A DNA stretch of 64,000 nucleotides from positions 42,889,175-42,953,174 of the forward strand of contig NC_059500.1 in NCBI RefSeq assembly GCF_018139145.2. Reading direction: 5' to 3'. How positions within the stretch are numbered: position 1 is the first letter of the stretch; each line of letters opens with the position of its first letter. Origin of the DNA: Gymnogyps californianus (Eukaryota > Chordata > Aves > Accipitriformes > Cathartidae). Made by a program: the position numbers and the translations under genes. The notes below the pieces were generated by a model. That model was not told where the DNA came from. It saw only the letters and a program-made list of their open reading frames with translations, and searched no databases. Shown here piece by piece: positions 48,081-60,728 of the stretch.

Positions 48081-51069
48081 GTGTCATGGAGAGCCCTCTG
48101 TGTTGCCTTCCTCATTCTTTTTTTTTTTTCCTCTTCTTTTTTTCTGATGACTTACATAAAAGTTACTTAAGATTTCAAAGAATTGAAACAAAGCAAAATA
48201 ACACAAAATGTCTTAGGAAAGGGTGATTTCTATTATGACTCAGAAAGATCACAGCTCATCAACTTTAGCAAATGTTATCACATTTATTCTCTGGTATTGT
48301 AGGGTAACACTATGCATGTATTATCAATCCTTTCTAATCACACACTCCATTGAAAGGTGCATTTACAATGCTGCCTGCACAGGCGGAATGAAGCACATAG
48401 CTAAATGTCCTGCCTGGGCCCTCAACTGGATTAAATTAACACTGGAGATGCTACAGAGAGTCACAGCAGCTGAGAAATTGGACCTCTGCTTTAGCCATTG
48501 ATAAAGCTATTGAAATGAAATTAAGAGATACATGAAGGAGTTGTACATTTCAGGTTTGGTTCTGGCTTTTATAGTGTTCAGCCCTAGCTTCTCTGTTGCA
48601 AAGAAAAGAAATAGGGCATTATTTAATATTTTAAACTTTCAAATCATAAACTTTTTTTTCCTCTCTGTGTATTCTTTCTTTCAAATGCACACAGGGAAAT
48701 TTAGGATGTGAGCAGGGGTTGTCTCCAGATCTAAAGACAAACTTTAACAGCTTGTGGTTGTTTTGCAGAGATCCTGCTTCTGAGTGTACTATCACATATC
48801 CATGCATTACTCATAGCTATGGCAAGTATCAGATCTTTTTTATTAGCCAGATGCTGTTTTTCTCTCTCATGCATCCATAGTTCATGGAATGAGTGAGGAG
48901 AGAAAGGTTTGGCCCTAATTCTTACCATTCTTCAGAGTATAAAAGATCAAATCATTTTAACGTGTGTAAAACTGCTTGATTCATATCCTTTACTCAGTAT
49001 GACCTAGCTTATATCTGCAATCTCTCATTGTTAGGAGATCATGCCTTTTATAACTCTTTCCAATTTCTTTTGCCATCTCATTTTGTTCCCTTTTCTGAAC
49101 AAGTTATCTCTGTCTAACTAATTCCTTTATTATATTCAATTTCAGGCAATAACGATTATCCCCTTATGCTAGTTCTATTGTCCTGGAAATACTCCAGTTT
49201 TGGTAATTGCATTCTGTTGACATAAAATCCCTTCTGCAGCTTCAGTTGGATACCGTATTCTGCTTTACTTCCTGTCCTAAAGTGCCATGTCTCGTCGCTG
49301 TGCAGTTCTAAACAGCTGCTCTGTTCTGCTCTACTGCTTTCTGCATTTAAGCGATTTGTGCAGTCACACGCTCGTATGCACGTACACAGACACACACTGA
49401 TTTGGAAAAGAAAGTCAAGAACGCAATTGCAATGCAAGCTGCTCTGTAAACAGAAGATTGTAGTTACTTGACATTTCCCTGTTTCTGTTCCTATGAAACT
49501 TTCCATCACGTATTGCGAATATTTATCTGCATTCTTTGAACATATTCTCCTAGCAATAGTTATTTTCTTTGTCATGCTTCTCAAATCCAAATATAGACAT
49601 CTTAGTCTTTTTCCTTACCTGACATCCTTATTTCTTACACAGTTTTTAACCTCTATTTCTTTTTCATTTAAAATGATTTCTTTTATACCTCTGTAAGGTA
49701 GACTTTGATTTCACTTCTTGGTAGTCTTTCCCCACCCACCCCCCCTTGTTCAATTCCCTTCCCATGTTGTGCCTTTTGAAGTTCCTCTCTACTGACCTCA
49801 TCACACAGACCTCTCTGTATGACTTTTACTACTTTTATGGAACTTTATACTATTGCTTTAGAGTGACTCTTTCTGAGTGTGCCACCATCTACCCGCTTCA
49901 GTGTTGCTTGCTTTCTCCTATTAACACCTTTATACAAACCATTTCTATCTGGGCAAAACTTAACACACTCTCATGCATTTCAGGGAGACTAACATATTTA
50001 ACTGTGCCAAGAGCCTTCCTGCTTGTGCTGATTTTTTGCAGTTTTACATTCTGGTTTCGGATTTGCCACACTTTAGTTGTGCTTCACTATGCCAGTCTGC
50101 ATTCTCATTTCATGTCTAAGGTTTCATTTTCCTGTGATTAAAACAGAAAAGGAAAAAGTGTTCTCACAATTTGATGTTCACATGGCCTCCTCCATCTGAT
50201 GTGGTCTGAATATCCACCTTCCTCAACCATTTCAGAGAAACATGTGTTGGAATAATTTCACTAGTGAAATATATTGAACAACTCTTTTCTTTAGTACGCA
50301 TGTTTGACACTAACCCTTTTCTCGCTAGATTCTGCCAGACTTCTTCCAGTATTGAGATTATGAAGTTGAAAAGGCCCAAGTTTTCTGTAGTTTTCATGTG
50401 ATTCATGTAAGACCTGATTTCTAGAAGTTAATGCTTATGCTGAGTTAAGAAACAGAGGTTTAGGGAATTAGCACATATTTTTGGAACATCTAGCTGTAAA
50501 TGTATATCTGTTATCCGTCTAATGCTTAAGTTTGAGACTAAAACTTCAAATGAGAGAAAAAAGAAGCAAATAAGAAAAAAGGTAAAAGTAGAACTTGTCG
50601 GTCTATTTGAGAAGCATTTTTGTGATTTTAGAAAAGTCCCAATTAATGAATAACTTGCAGTCAGACCCTTGTTTTGCCTGCTGTAATAAATATTTATATT
50701 TTTACATAGTTTGGATGAATAATTTCCAGTTTATTAAGTGATTTAAGTGAACACTCTAATATGACTAATTGTTATTTGTGATATTTTACTGTTTGTCTAA
50801 AGCTTGTACTATTTTTTTGTACTCCTTCAATGGAGTAAACAGTAAAACAGTGAACAACAAATAATGAGCATTTTCATTTATGCACACATATTTTCTCATT
50901 CAGATGATTAACAGTCATTCCCAAACATTTGCTTAAGGCATCTGCCTAACTTGAAAGAGACAGTTTAAGTTTTCTGCCTTTTTTTTAGATTGGACATATG
51001 TGTTTAGTCAATACAATAGTAGATAAAGAAACTCACAAGGCAATGCATACTGAAAGGAAAAAAAATCCT
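48081..51069. other. Unique non-coding DNA
   Basis: No gene is recognised. Two longer frames (minus 49,156-49,590, 144 codons; plus 49,746-50,141, 131 codons) have no domain I recognise; the second is rich in Leu/Phe/Ser/Tyr as expected from pyrimidine-rich DNA. A T/C-rich run lies at about 48,117-48,145. Confidence 0.5.
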
Positions 51070-51340
51070 GAGCCACTAAATATCAAGCAGTTCTAAACTG
51101 AATATAGCCAATTAGAAAAAGGTTTTAAAAATGCCAACAAAATTTTAGGCTGCATTGAGAAATGGGTAAAGAAAAAAATGGCAAAATACGATGTTATTAT
51201 ACAAACTGATAATATGTCCTCGCTTTTAAAACTATGTTCCATCTGGTTGCCCTACCTCCAATAGGAAATAGCAGAAAGAGGAAAGATGCAGAGAAGTGCA
51301 ACAAAAGTGCCTAGAGCAAAAAGAAGAGATTTAATAGATA
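51070..51340 (+). mobile_element. Decayed CR1/L3-like LINE fragment, C-terminal ORF2 region
   Basis: On the plus strand one frame reads ANKILGCIEK...VIIQTD...LLKLCSIWLPYLQ, then a stop, then EIAERGKMQRSATKV. These match in order the CR1/L3 ORF2 C-terminal landmarks: the ILGCI block, the H-L-E-Y-C-V-Q-F-W block and the ERVQRRATKM block. At the DNA level, TTTTAGGCTGCATTGAGAA and GATGCAGAGAAGTGCAACAA are also close to the family pattern. The frame is largely preserved despite point decay, with a stop after PYLQ. The orientation is opposite to the younger CR1 at 53.6 kb. Confidence 0.75.
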
Positions 51341-51879
51341 AACTAATGGACTGTAGCATTGGGACTACATTCAAGCCCCAAAATGGCTGCATTTTAAAGA
51401 AGTGACATGGCTCCTATGTAAAGTGCATAAACTGGAAGATTGTAGGCTAGGTGTAGGCTACTATGTACATTATTAAAAGAAATATTTGATTCCCATACTC
51501 AGCTCTGCTGTTTTTCCAGAGGGAGCGAGCTAGGAACCAATTGCTCTTTTGTGACAGGGATGTTTCTTCAGATGCTATTTGTTTGGCTTGAAGGAAGAGG
51601 TGATTGTTTGGATCATTTCTTACTTTAACTGATGCGAACTCACCTGTATATAACACAGGGTAGAGCAGACATCAAGCTAACCTTCCTTCACATTTGGTAA
51701 ATGAATCTCAGACCTGACCTCTCATGTATCACTATTATTCCAACCTGGCACTCTGCTGAGTAGCGAGCTCTAATCATGTCGATTTTTGCCACATGGCACT
51801 GTAGTTTTTCGACGGGCTAGGAACAAGCCCGTGAGGAACAAGATCACAGCCATTTGTCAATGATATCCACCTACTTTAC
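51341..51879. other. Unique non-coding DNA
   Basis: Possibly the eroded tail of the adjacent LINE fragment up to about 51,420; otherwise nothing is recognisable. Confidence 0.45.
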
Positions 51880-52150
51880 TACTCAGGACTTGCACTTCTA
51901 AATAAACAGAGAGCAGCATGGTGATACTATCACACAGCAGATTTCCCCAGCTGCAGCATCGATCCAGTTAGGGTTCTGCACTTAGCTAATGTATGTACAG
52001 CTACGTCTTTTTTGTTAATTACTTTCCTCAGAGATAGCCAATTTTCAAAGATGCACTTTTAGCTCATTAGAGATCCAATCAGCATTCAAATCAAGTACTG
52101 AGTCAGCAGATCTTTAGGTTACTGTAATAATTATTTTAATCTTTCAGAAA
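51880..52150. promoter_or_regulatory. Candidate conserved non-coding element (weak)
   Basis: A repeat-free block has TTGTTAATTACTTTCC, GCTCATTAGAGATCCAATC, CATTCAAATCAAG and GTAATAATTATTTTAATC. Homeodomain-type cores are dense. Inferred from texture only. Confidence 0.3.
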
Positions 52151-53611
52151 CAAGAAGCTGCTCACAGTTTGAGGGGGGTTGATAGTGTTATTTTATATCA
52201 AGGGAACTATGCTCTGTTTCAAATATTGTTTAGCAATGCAGATGAGATTGTGAAATGATACATCTTTAGCAGGCTGTAGGTATGGATGCAGTACAATGCT
52301 AGATAACATGTTAATTCTTTTTGCCTTAAAAAAAGAATTTGAAAAAAGGGATTTTTTTTTAGGTTACCTTCAAGGAAAAAAGCAAGAGTAGTTTGGTATT
52401 CAAGTGATGACAGTAGAATTTTTTTCTCCCATGCACCATTTCTTATGCAAAAAATTGACATAAAAATCAAGAGATAATTGATGTAATGAGAAATTAAGCT
52501 GGGGAAAGTTTGGATAAAAAATAAATGCAGTATCTTCTTTCATTTTTTATATTTTTTCCATGCACACAAACATAGACACACATATGCTGTATACCTAGAA
52601 TAGAAATTTATAGAGCTTTGAGTTTTGGAAAGATAGCATATGGACACTTCTATTCTAACACATAGAATCAACCTGCCTTTTACTTTTGAAACAAAGCACA
52701 CAACAAAAAAAATAGTGCAGTCTTTTCTCTGGCTCTACGTTGAATGACACTCATACACCAAATGTTTTCAGAAGTACTGCAAAATCCTGAAGACTCTGTG
52801 GTTTGCCTACTGCTAAAAACATGCTCAATGAGAATTTGTTCAGCCAAAAAAGCAACATCATTGAATAAAACCGTGTCTAACAGAAATAATCCTGAAAATC
52901 CTTCTACCCATTTGCATTCAGTTATCTATCAGTGGTATCATGTTATCTTCTTAGCTGACTATTTGTCTAGGTGAGAAGTTGACAAAAAAATGAGGTTTGT
53001 TATGCAATTCATGTTCCTCTACTTTTTCCAGTTGCCACTGCGTCCTTTTTCTTTGGAGGAGGAGAAAGATGCCCCGGGTATGTGTCCTGTTCTGCATTAG
53101 AAGGAGAGGTAAAGGATGTAGAGGAGAACCATTGCACATTAAGCATCCTTACCTGACCCTTATCTGTCCATTGCAGAACAGCAGGAACAAAGCTGGTGAA
53201 ACCAGGACACCTGTGATCTTACACCAAGAAAAGGGAAGCAGCAGCAAATATTCTTCCTCCCTACGGATGACCTTGAGCTCCAGCAAAACAGGAAAAAAGA
53301 GAAATGTGGGGTGATGGTGTGCTTTCAGCAAAGAAGTTACAGTTTGACAAGGCAGAGCTTTGCATTTTGTGAGATGGCCGACCTTACCACAGTTCAGACA
53401 CAATAAGCAAGTAACACAGCTCAAGCAGCCTTGTTATGCTAGAGCTAGAATGCAATTCTTAGTCTAATCAGTAAAAATAATGCAAACATCCAATCCCTTA
53501 TTTCAGGAAATGAAGGTTAGTTTGCATGGCTATACACAGAGTTCTTTGATATAATGGAGCTAACAAAATATGTATTCAAAGCATCATTTGATTCTGCTTT
53601 AGCAGGCTGTA
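52151..53611. other. Unique non-coding DNA
   Basis: No gene is recognised. A 105-codon plus frame (52,997-53,314) and a 91-codon minus frame (53,149-53,424) overlap each other and have no recognisable domain. Confidence 0.5.
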
Positions 53612-53651
53612 CATAGAATCATAGAATCATAGAATCATAGAATCATAGAAT
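53612..53651 (-). repeat. CR1 3'-terminal octamer array (ATTCTATG)5
   Basis: Five exact copies of CATAGAAT on the plus strand, the tandem octamer with which CR1 elements end in place of a poly(A) tail. CR1 copies often carry only two to four units, so five is at the longer end. Confidence 0.95.
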
Positions 53652-54163
53652 GGTTTGAGTTGGAAGGGACCCTTAAAGGTCATCTAGTCCAACCCCCCTG
53701 CAATGAGCAGGGACATCTTCCGCTAGACCAGGGTGCTCAAAGGCCCATCCAAACTGACCTTGAATGCTTCCAGGGATGGGGCATCTACCACCTCTCTGGG
53801 CAACCTGTTCCAGTGTTTCACCACCCTCATCATAAAAGATTTCTTCCGTATATCTACTCTGAATCTACCCTCTTCTAGTTTAAAACCATTACCCCTTGTC
53901 CTATCGCTACAGGCCCTGCTAAAAAGTCTGTCCCCATCTTTCTTTTATAAGCCCTCTTTAAGTATTGAAAGGCTGTGATAAGGTCTCCCCAGAGCCTTCT
54001 CTTGTCTAGGCTGAACAACCCCATCTCTCTCAGCCTTTCCTCACAGGAGAGGTGTTCCATCCCTCTGATCATTTTTGTGGCCCTCTTCTGAACCCACTCC
54101 AACAGGTCCATGTCTTTCCTTACTGAGAACTCCAGAGCCAGATGCAGTACTCCAGGTAGGGTC
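53612..54163 (-). mobile_element. CR1 LINE, 5'-truncated, with intact 3' end
   Basis: The 3' end, on the minus strand, is marked by five perfect ATTCTATG octamers (53,612-53,651) preceded by the hallmark 3' UTR reading GGTTGGACTAGATGACCTTT. ORF2 ends at a stop at 53,723-53,725. Its C-terminal part carries the known CR1 landmarks [25 protein letters not shown], and, after a single frameshift near 53,940-53,950, [15 protein letters not shown] and [14 protein letters not shown]. Homology fades near 54,163, so about 550 bp of a roughly 4.5-kb element remains, the usual severe 5' truncation. It is much better preserved than the two fragments at 47.9 and 51.1 kb and thus younger. No target duplication is obvious, as is normal for CR1. 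Confidence 0.97.
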
Positions 54164-57100
54164 CTTGTACCAAAAGTACATTTGTATTGTAACACCATAT
54201 TGTTTGAACTCATAGTGGGAGAAATGTGTTCTGAGCAAAAGAGGGGTTTGTTTATCAGTTAAACATGCATCACCATTTTCCATTTCATTTCTTCATTTTT
54301 AATTTAGACCCTAATGGAAAGTGCCATCTTTTGCGACTAAGACGCAAATGTAGAAATCTACAAAAAAGCATGAGACAACTAGAGAGAAGACCCATGATTG
54401 CAGAAAAATAAGTGCTGACAATATGGCTTTAACTGTACTGACTATCGCGTTATGGTTTGACTGCATGGTACAAAGTAGTATCACTGTATGCATTCACAGA
54501 CTACTGATACAGCAGGACATTTTCGCTTCCTGACTAACAAGTATTAGTGTAATAAGGTTTCCTGTAAAATAAGCCTTAAGTTTTAAGGAATGCAAAGCAG
54601 TAATTTTTTCCCATATTAGCCGATGACACCACTTATATTAAGATTACACTGAGGTTTTTAAACTGCATTTTCCATTACTTGTGACCTACAGAAATATCCT
54701 CTAAGGACAGAGTTTAGGGCTTATTTGTTTTCTTTATGAAAAAATTTGTTTGGCTAAATTGGTATGTCAGCTCTCCAAATACAAGCATAAATATTTTTCT
54801 CTTTTTAGGCAAGTTTTAATATACTCTTGTTCATGTAAATAAAGAATGGCATAAATTTACACTTTTAAGTTCTCATTCACAATTGGCTGCTTGCGCTGAT
54901 TGAAAGAAAGGACAAGTAAACAAATAATAAGGCTTTTAAAACTGCTTCATGCATGCATCGAAGCAGTATTGGCTAATGCAGTAAACTATTATGCGATTTG
55001 GTTGCTAATATTTGTAGACAGAGCTTTCCTTGTAGAAACAATTCAATGCCAGATACTTGATCTGACATCCTGTTGAGAGATTTCAAGAGGATTTTGCAAA
55101 ATAGAACCCAACCTAGAATACCAGAAATTAGTATAGGGGCTATTATACAGGCAGAAATAAAGCAACCTTGGGAACAGTTCTTTTATACATTTGAATAATT
55201 TTAAATATAAGATTTGTATGGTGAATTCAGAGCCCAGCAGTTACATTAGGCATATCAACCCTATGGCAGAGCATAATAATTATCATAAATATTTTAACTT
55301 TTGGCATGTGCGTTGCTTCATTCTGGCTTAATTTGTCAATTTGAGTGCTAAATAAGCCATTGTATATTAAACAAAGAAAAAAAAAAATTGAGCTACAATG
55401 TTGGTTAGAGTTCAGACTACCAAATTCTATCAATCTCTTCCCCAGGGTATGACTGGACCAGGTGCAGACCCTCTGCTTGTGGCCAACTCCAGTGCCTTTT
55501 GTGACACTGTGTTCCACATTACTGGGAAGTGTACTTGTTCCATCTCTTAATTCAGTGTTGTATTGCTGTTTATTGAACTGCAAAAGGCTGTTTTAGACTT
55601 CCTTCTTCTCCCTTCTTCCTCAGGAACTGTACCCTACCTAACAGGAGGGCTTGCATGCTCCAGGAAACCTTAGCATTGTAGTGGGGTAAAAGACTGATGA
55701 CTTGAAATACTAGAAATGTCAGGGAAGTGCAAATGAAATTAAATTCTACCTCTTCCTATCCTCTAAAAAACCTGAAGATAAATTAGATGAGATTATTAGT
55801 ACCATTAAAACAGGGTCTCTTTTCCTAATTAAGGTATCTGAGGATATCTAGGATACAGCCAGGAGATTTTAAGCTCGTTCATTACATATGATACACTAGT
55901 AGATCAGTGGAAGCCTTAATTGACCTGAAGCTTTGTTGTTTCATATCTTTTCCTACATTTAGGCTATTAACATATCAAGGGAGATCTGGCTACAGCGGGC
56001 TGATGGCTAAAGCTGATAGGGAGTGGGTTTCTCCTCAGCTGCCAGAACATCAGACAGTTTTCAGGTGTTTGTTCTCTTTTAGGGACTTATTTAATAAAAC
56101 TGCATTGACAGTGGGCTGTCTAGTATCTTGTCCAATATGCTGCATTGTGGTATGGTGTAAAGGGGAAAGATAATGAATGGAACTTATTTGAATTTCCTTT
56201 TGTGTCAGCCACTATAGGATTTTTCATGTGAGTAAAGTAATAGCATTTTTCCCCTTAGTGGCCTCTTCTTCACCCAAAAAACCTCTTTATTCCAAGACAT
56301 CTTCAGGTTTTGACTACATATGTTACCACCTCTCTAGTAAGAAGAAGCTAGTTTAGTTACAGGAGGCCTCTAACTACCAGGAAGTTAGCCCAGGACTAGG
56401 AGATGTTATCAAAATGGCTTCTGTTGAACCTCGTACTCAACCTCGATTTTGAGTTCTATTGTGTGGCTCTAATTCAATACAGACAAGGGTGCAAAGCAAA
56501 TAAGGTAGATCGTTTAGGGCAAAAATATCTGAAAGGCAGAATTTCCATAAAGTTTGTCTCAATGCTCTCTTACTGGGATGGGTTTTCAAGCAACTGTTAA
56601 CAGACACTGCGAGATTAAAATAGCTCATCATTTTATCAGGATTATTGAGGGTATGACTGAAGACTTAATAGTCTGGTAGTGCTTTTTGTCACAATTTAAT
56701 GGTATATTGATCTTGTGAGTGAACAATCATGACCTTCAACTGCTTACAGATGCTTTCAAGGGGAAAAGGTTTAAGGAGGTTATTCTTGGGGAACTGGGTA
56801 CGGTGAGCCATGACCCATCTGCATAGATGCAAGGAGGCCACCCTAAACAGTATAGCAACTTGGGAAATGCTTACCTATGTAATGACACCTAAAAAGAGAG
56901 AGATCACAAAAGATTCATGACCAGCCGTTATTATCACAGGCAATCAATAAAGCAATCATGAGTATCATTAGCAGACAGCAGATTCAAGTCTTAGGCTATT
57001 TAGCATCTATGTTTAGAGGTGTCTTTGCTCAGAGTGCAGCAAGTGTCAAGACAGGATTACTAACTAATCAGGCAAACCTATGGAGTCATGTTTCAGTGGC

Positions 57101-57789
57101 ATCACATAAAGATAGCGATTTGCAGGGAAGTGATTGTGGTCCAGAAATACACCAAACTCTTTTAGGGGCTGTGCTATCAAAGCGCTTTCTCATTCTGTGA
57201 TTGGTAGATTTCTTGTTTCTGATTTTATTTCTTTTCCCCAGCTATTCTCAACACAAATTGAAAACAATGGTAGCCAGAAGGATCAGATAAGCATTCAAAT
57301 GTTCAGAAATGTATTCACAAATCCTACCTTGGAAAATATTAGCCTTTCCTTTGACATGCTCAGTCCTTACATATAGGGATTAGGACGGTGGATCTTGATA
57401 TCATGGCAAAGATATTTAAAAAAAAAAAAAGAATACTAGATCACCTAACGACCATGATTAATCTATATACATTTTGGGTGAAGAAAAGTATATATCCAGA
57501 AAGGGACCCTGACTCTAGTTTCACATTTGTGAATTTTGCACATTATGTGTATGAAACCTATATTTTTTGTTGTCTGATAGTTTAATATGTCTTTGGCTGA
57601 AAAGAGTTTTCTGCCAAAGCAGAATACTCCACTCATTTGCTTCTTAGTAAAGTTTTGTAAATGCCTCTTATGTCATTCATCGCATTGCCTAACATTGCAG
57701 CATCAAGCATGCTGAGTGACAGGCCTACTGGAAAGGCACTCTCTTGTCTGTTTTGACAAAGGCATATGCTAGTAGGCATTTTGAGTCTG
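54164..57789. other. Unique non-coding DNA
   Basis: No gene is recognised. Frames of up to 118 codons (minus, 55,227-55,583) lack known domains. Short A runs lie near 55,377-55,387 and 57,418-57,430. Confidence 0.55.
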
Positions 57790-58320
57790 TCAAAAAAAGT
57801 TGAATATTTAATTATTGATATAGTTAGACTCTACAATCCTACATCCTCGTTCTAATACAGTTGATGTGATTTTTACCATCAGCCTTGCCTTAAGTGAAAA
57901 TTAGCTCAAATGAGCAAGGAGCTGTAATGACCTTTAAAATCCCCCTGTATACTTTATTGACTAAAATGCGCAGAAAACAAGGCAGTGCAGTAAACCATAT
58001 TGAATGTGCTTTACATGGGAGGAGGGGGGGAAGAAACAATTTGTCTCAAATCCAGTAAATAACCAATAAAAATTCACCTTGCCTCTATATTGTCCTAGGA
58101 GAGGCAATCTCATTTACATTTATTAGAAGTAATGATGTAGTGTCCTGCAGATAATTAACACAATAAAATGCTGCTAATTTCACAGTGTCATTATAAAATT
58201 TGCCAGTTTAAATTAGAAAGTGATTAACCCTCTGAGTGAGGCAATGACATTTCCATTCCCAGTCTGCGAATTAAATTTGCAAGATTTTTTTTCACTTTGA
58301 AAGTTCATCTGTCTCTCCAC
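57790..58320. promoter_or_regulatory. Candidate conserved non-coding element, rich in homeodomain-type sites
   Basis: The block has TATTTAATTATTGATATAG, TTGATGTGATTTTTACC, GAGCTGTAATGACC, GATAATTAACACAATAAAAT, CAGTGTCATTATAAAATTTG, AGAAAGTGATTAACCC and GCGAATTAAATTTGC. It is free of repeats apart from a short G run near 58,020 and has no ORF of note. The texture is that of a deeply conserved enhancer. Inference only. Confidence 0.45.
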
Positions 58321-58599
58321 TGATGTTGTCCTTTACTTTTCCATCCTCCCACTCTGTCCAGTAAGGAAATCTGTTGGCTAAACAATCTGAATTCATGACT
58401 ATTTCACACTGCTAAGCCAAGCTCATACCACAAGCACGGATGTGTTAGTTACTAGAGGATAAAGTCTCTCTTAAAAGAAAAAAGAACTAATAATCCCTGA
58501 TAAGCAGAGGTTCACTGAGTAATGAACTTCTTGTTGGTGCATATAAGAGAGGAAGGTTTTTCCATTAATGAGGTGTCTCCAGAAAGAGCTTCATTTCGT
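58321..58599. other. Unique AT-rich DNA linking two enhancer-like blocks
   Basis: Nothing distinct is recognised. Confidence 0.5.
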
Positions 58600-59110
58600 A
58601 TAATGACAGCAAATCCTTAACCTTTTGCCTGGACACTACTTTATCCATTTACTGTATCTATCTTCTCTACAACCTGCTTTAATTAATACCTTAAAACAGG
58701 AATAAACTCATTAAAAGAATAGATTTATTGCACAGTAATTTAAATATTCTAACTTAAGTGAAATCCTCTTAAAGAATGTTTAATGAGGGAACAAAACCAA
58801 AAACGAATGAAAACTCAGGTTAATGATAGAATTGTCCAACCCATTAAAACAACTATTAATTGAATAAATTTAATGCATGAATTTACAATGCTGCTAAAAA
58901 TATGCTTGGTTAGTCCCACCCCCTAAAAAAATTCAAGATACAAGAATAAACTAGCAATGTACAAAGACTATACTTTAAAATGGAGGAAATATTTCCAAGG
59001 TATGTAAGTTTAATTGGCAAATCCTGTTAACTAATAATGAGATTTAGTCTCAAACACTGCTAAAATTTAATTAGAAATAAAATCCTAAATAGTATCCTGT
59101 AGATTTACCA
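58600..59110. promoter_or_regulatory. Candidate conserved non-coding element, very rich in TTAAT and TAATTA words
   Basis: Closely packed homeodomain-type words include GCTTTAATTAATACC, TTGCACAGTAATTTAAATA, AACTATTAATTGAATAAATT, TTTAATTGGCAAATCC and AAATTTAATTAGAAATAAAA. There is no transposon and no ORF. It could form one regulatory domain with 57,790-58,320. AT-rich DNA yields such words by chance, which limits confidence. Confidence 0.38.
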
Positions 59111-60688
59111 TATGTTCCATATGTTCAGGGTTCTTCTCATTATAAGGAAATACCTCCACTGGAAAACTTGTTCCAGCAGACAAGGAAAGAAAAGATGAAT
59201 ACACTACAATTCTCCATATCAACCTTGCCTTTCTGTTAGAGCATTCCCAAAATGACTTTCATGCTTAGAGTGTGGTGATCATGTGTAGACTTTGACAAGG
59301 CCATTGATCGCTGTTTCACCAGTAGGTACCAAAATGACATGGATGCCTTTGCAGTATCTCACTGGATCCTGTTCCAGGTCAAGCTTGAACCACCATCAAC
59401 ACTAGGGGAGGTGAAACTCAGCTTGGGTCATCTAAATCAGCATGAAGCAGCCCACTAGAGTGCAGTGATAGCCACCTACACTCAAGTCCAGAATGTGGAC
59501 CAGACTCAGAAGCAGAACAAGGCTTCATCCTTGTTTTTCCTGCAGAGAAAGGGATGCTATACAGCACATTCAAAGTAAAGATGATAATCATTTTTGTTAT
59601 CGTCTAGATTTGCCTCTTTAAAAGATTTTTCGTAAACAAAGCACTGATGGTACATTTGCTTGATGCAACTATTTAAAAAGTTATTGTACCAATACACAGT
59701 AAACATATAAACTTGGATTCTCAAATACATTTTATGTAAGTCAAATATGGACAGCTCCCATTTAACTTCATGAAATAACAGTGCCTCATTGATTTAAAGT
59801 ACTGAAAGAAAATAGTAGCTGTCTCCCTGTACTATCTACAAATATTCAATTCAGGCCTTCTGAAGTCCTGCACTCCAACAAATTCACTCATGGAAGTAGC
59901 TGCAGCTGCAGTAGATGCAATAGGACAGAAGTCCTGAAACCAGAGAGAAGTTCATCCTCAGCTAGTCCAGAGGAAAATTTGAACACCACACACAAAGGGG
60001 CTGAGTGATTAATTTTGGTTTGCTGTGAAAAAGATGCCAGTGCAAAGATCCCTTTTTAAGGAAGCATCTTGAACGACTCTGACCGTTTCAGTACAGCAGC
60101 CTCTCTACAGAAGTCTCCTGACCAGCTTGCATTTAGGGGACAGACACATTCAGAGAAGGAACTAGGCCACCTGGCCCACCTGGCTGGTAACAGTCCTCAG
60201 CCTCTTTCAGCTGTAGATTTTGCATAGCTAACCTCTTTTCTTTCTACACCAAGCCATTTTTTCCTTCCCAAAGAACCACAGGTCTGACCTTCTTCTACAC
60301 AAAGCCCCTTCCTCAGTTTGTGATTGTGCCTTTCTGATACCTGCACAATATTTACTTACAGACCAGGGACCGCTGCTCTCCTGGCCCCGACTGGCAGTTC
60401 ATTTCCTGGGAGAAGAGACTTAGTCCCACCTCTGCACTGGCCCAAGGCTATATCTGTAGGGGAAGGAATTTCCCTACAGAGATTCTTCAGCTCAACCAGT
60501 TCACTGCTGCTCGTGTAAAGATAGATTTACAGAAAAAAACACTTTACACTTCCCCAAATTTCTTAGGCAGAAAAAAATCTGGTTGTTTTTTGGTTTTGGG
60601 GTTTTTTTTAACTTATGAAATTACCTGTTCTAATATTGCAAATTAAAAAAAAAAAAATGTTTGAATGCCACCACATACAAAACAAGAT
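59111..60688. other. Unique non-coding DNA
   Basis: No gene is recognised. A somewhat GC-richer stretch (59,270-59,520) lacks a usable frame. Poly(A) lies at about 60,645-60,657, directly upstream of the poly(G) run. Confidence 0.5.

Positions 60689-60727
<39 letters not shown>
60689..60727. repeat. Poly(G) tract of 39 nt
   Basis: Thirty-nine consecutive G residues on the plus strand, followed by AGGAAGGG. Pure G:C homopolymers this long are rare in vertebrate genomes. The run creates a poly-glycine stretch in a 66-codon frame (60,615-60,815), which is not a gene. It can form G-quadruplexes if real; it may also be a sequencing or gap-filling artefact. Confidence 0.97.

Positions 60728-60728
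<1 letters not shown>

Noticed and set aside
49156..50141. 144-codon minus and 131-codon plus frames
   Set aside because: No recognisable domains; the second has a Leu/Phe/Ser-rich composition that follows from pyrimidine-rich DNA.
53875..54213. 112-codon minus frame as an independent gene
   Set aside because: Its sequence is the C-terminal part of CR1 ORF2, truncated and frameshifted, so it belongs to the LINE.
59270..59500. Possible further LINE reverse-transcriptase fragment (words like ACTTTGACAAGGCCATTGAT)
   Set aside because: Only one short word matches. The order of the other RT landmarks is not found in any frame.
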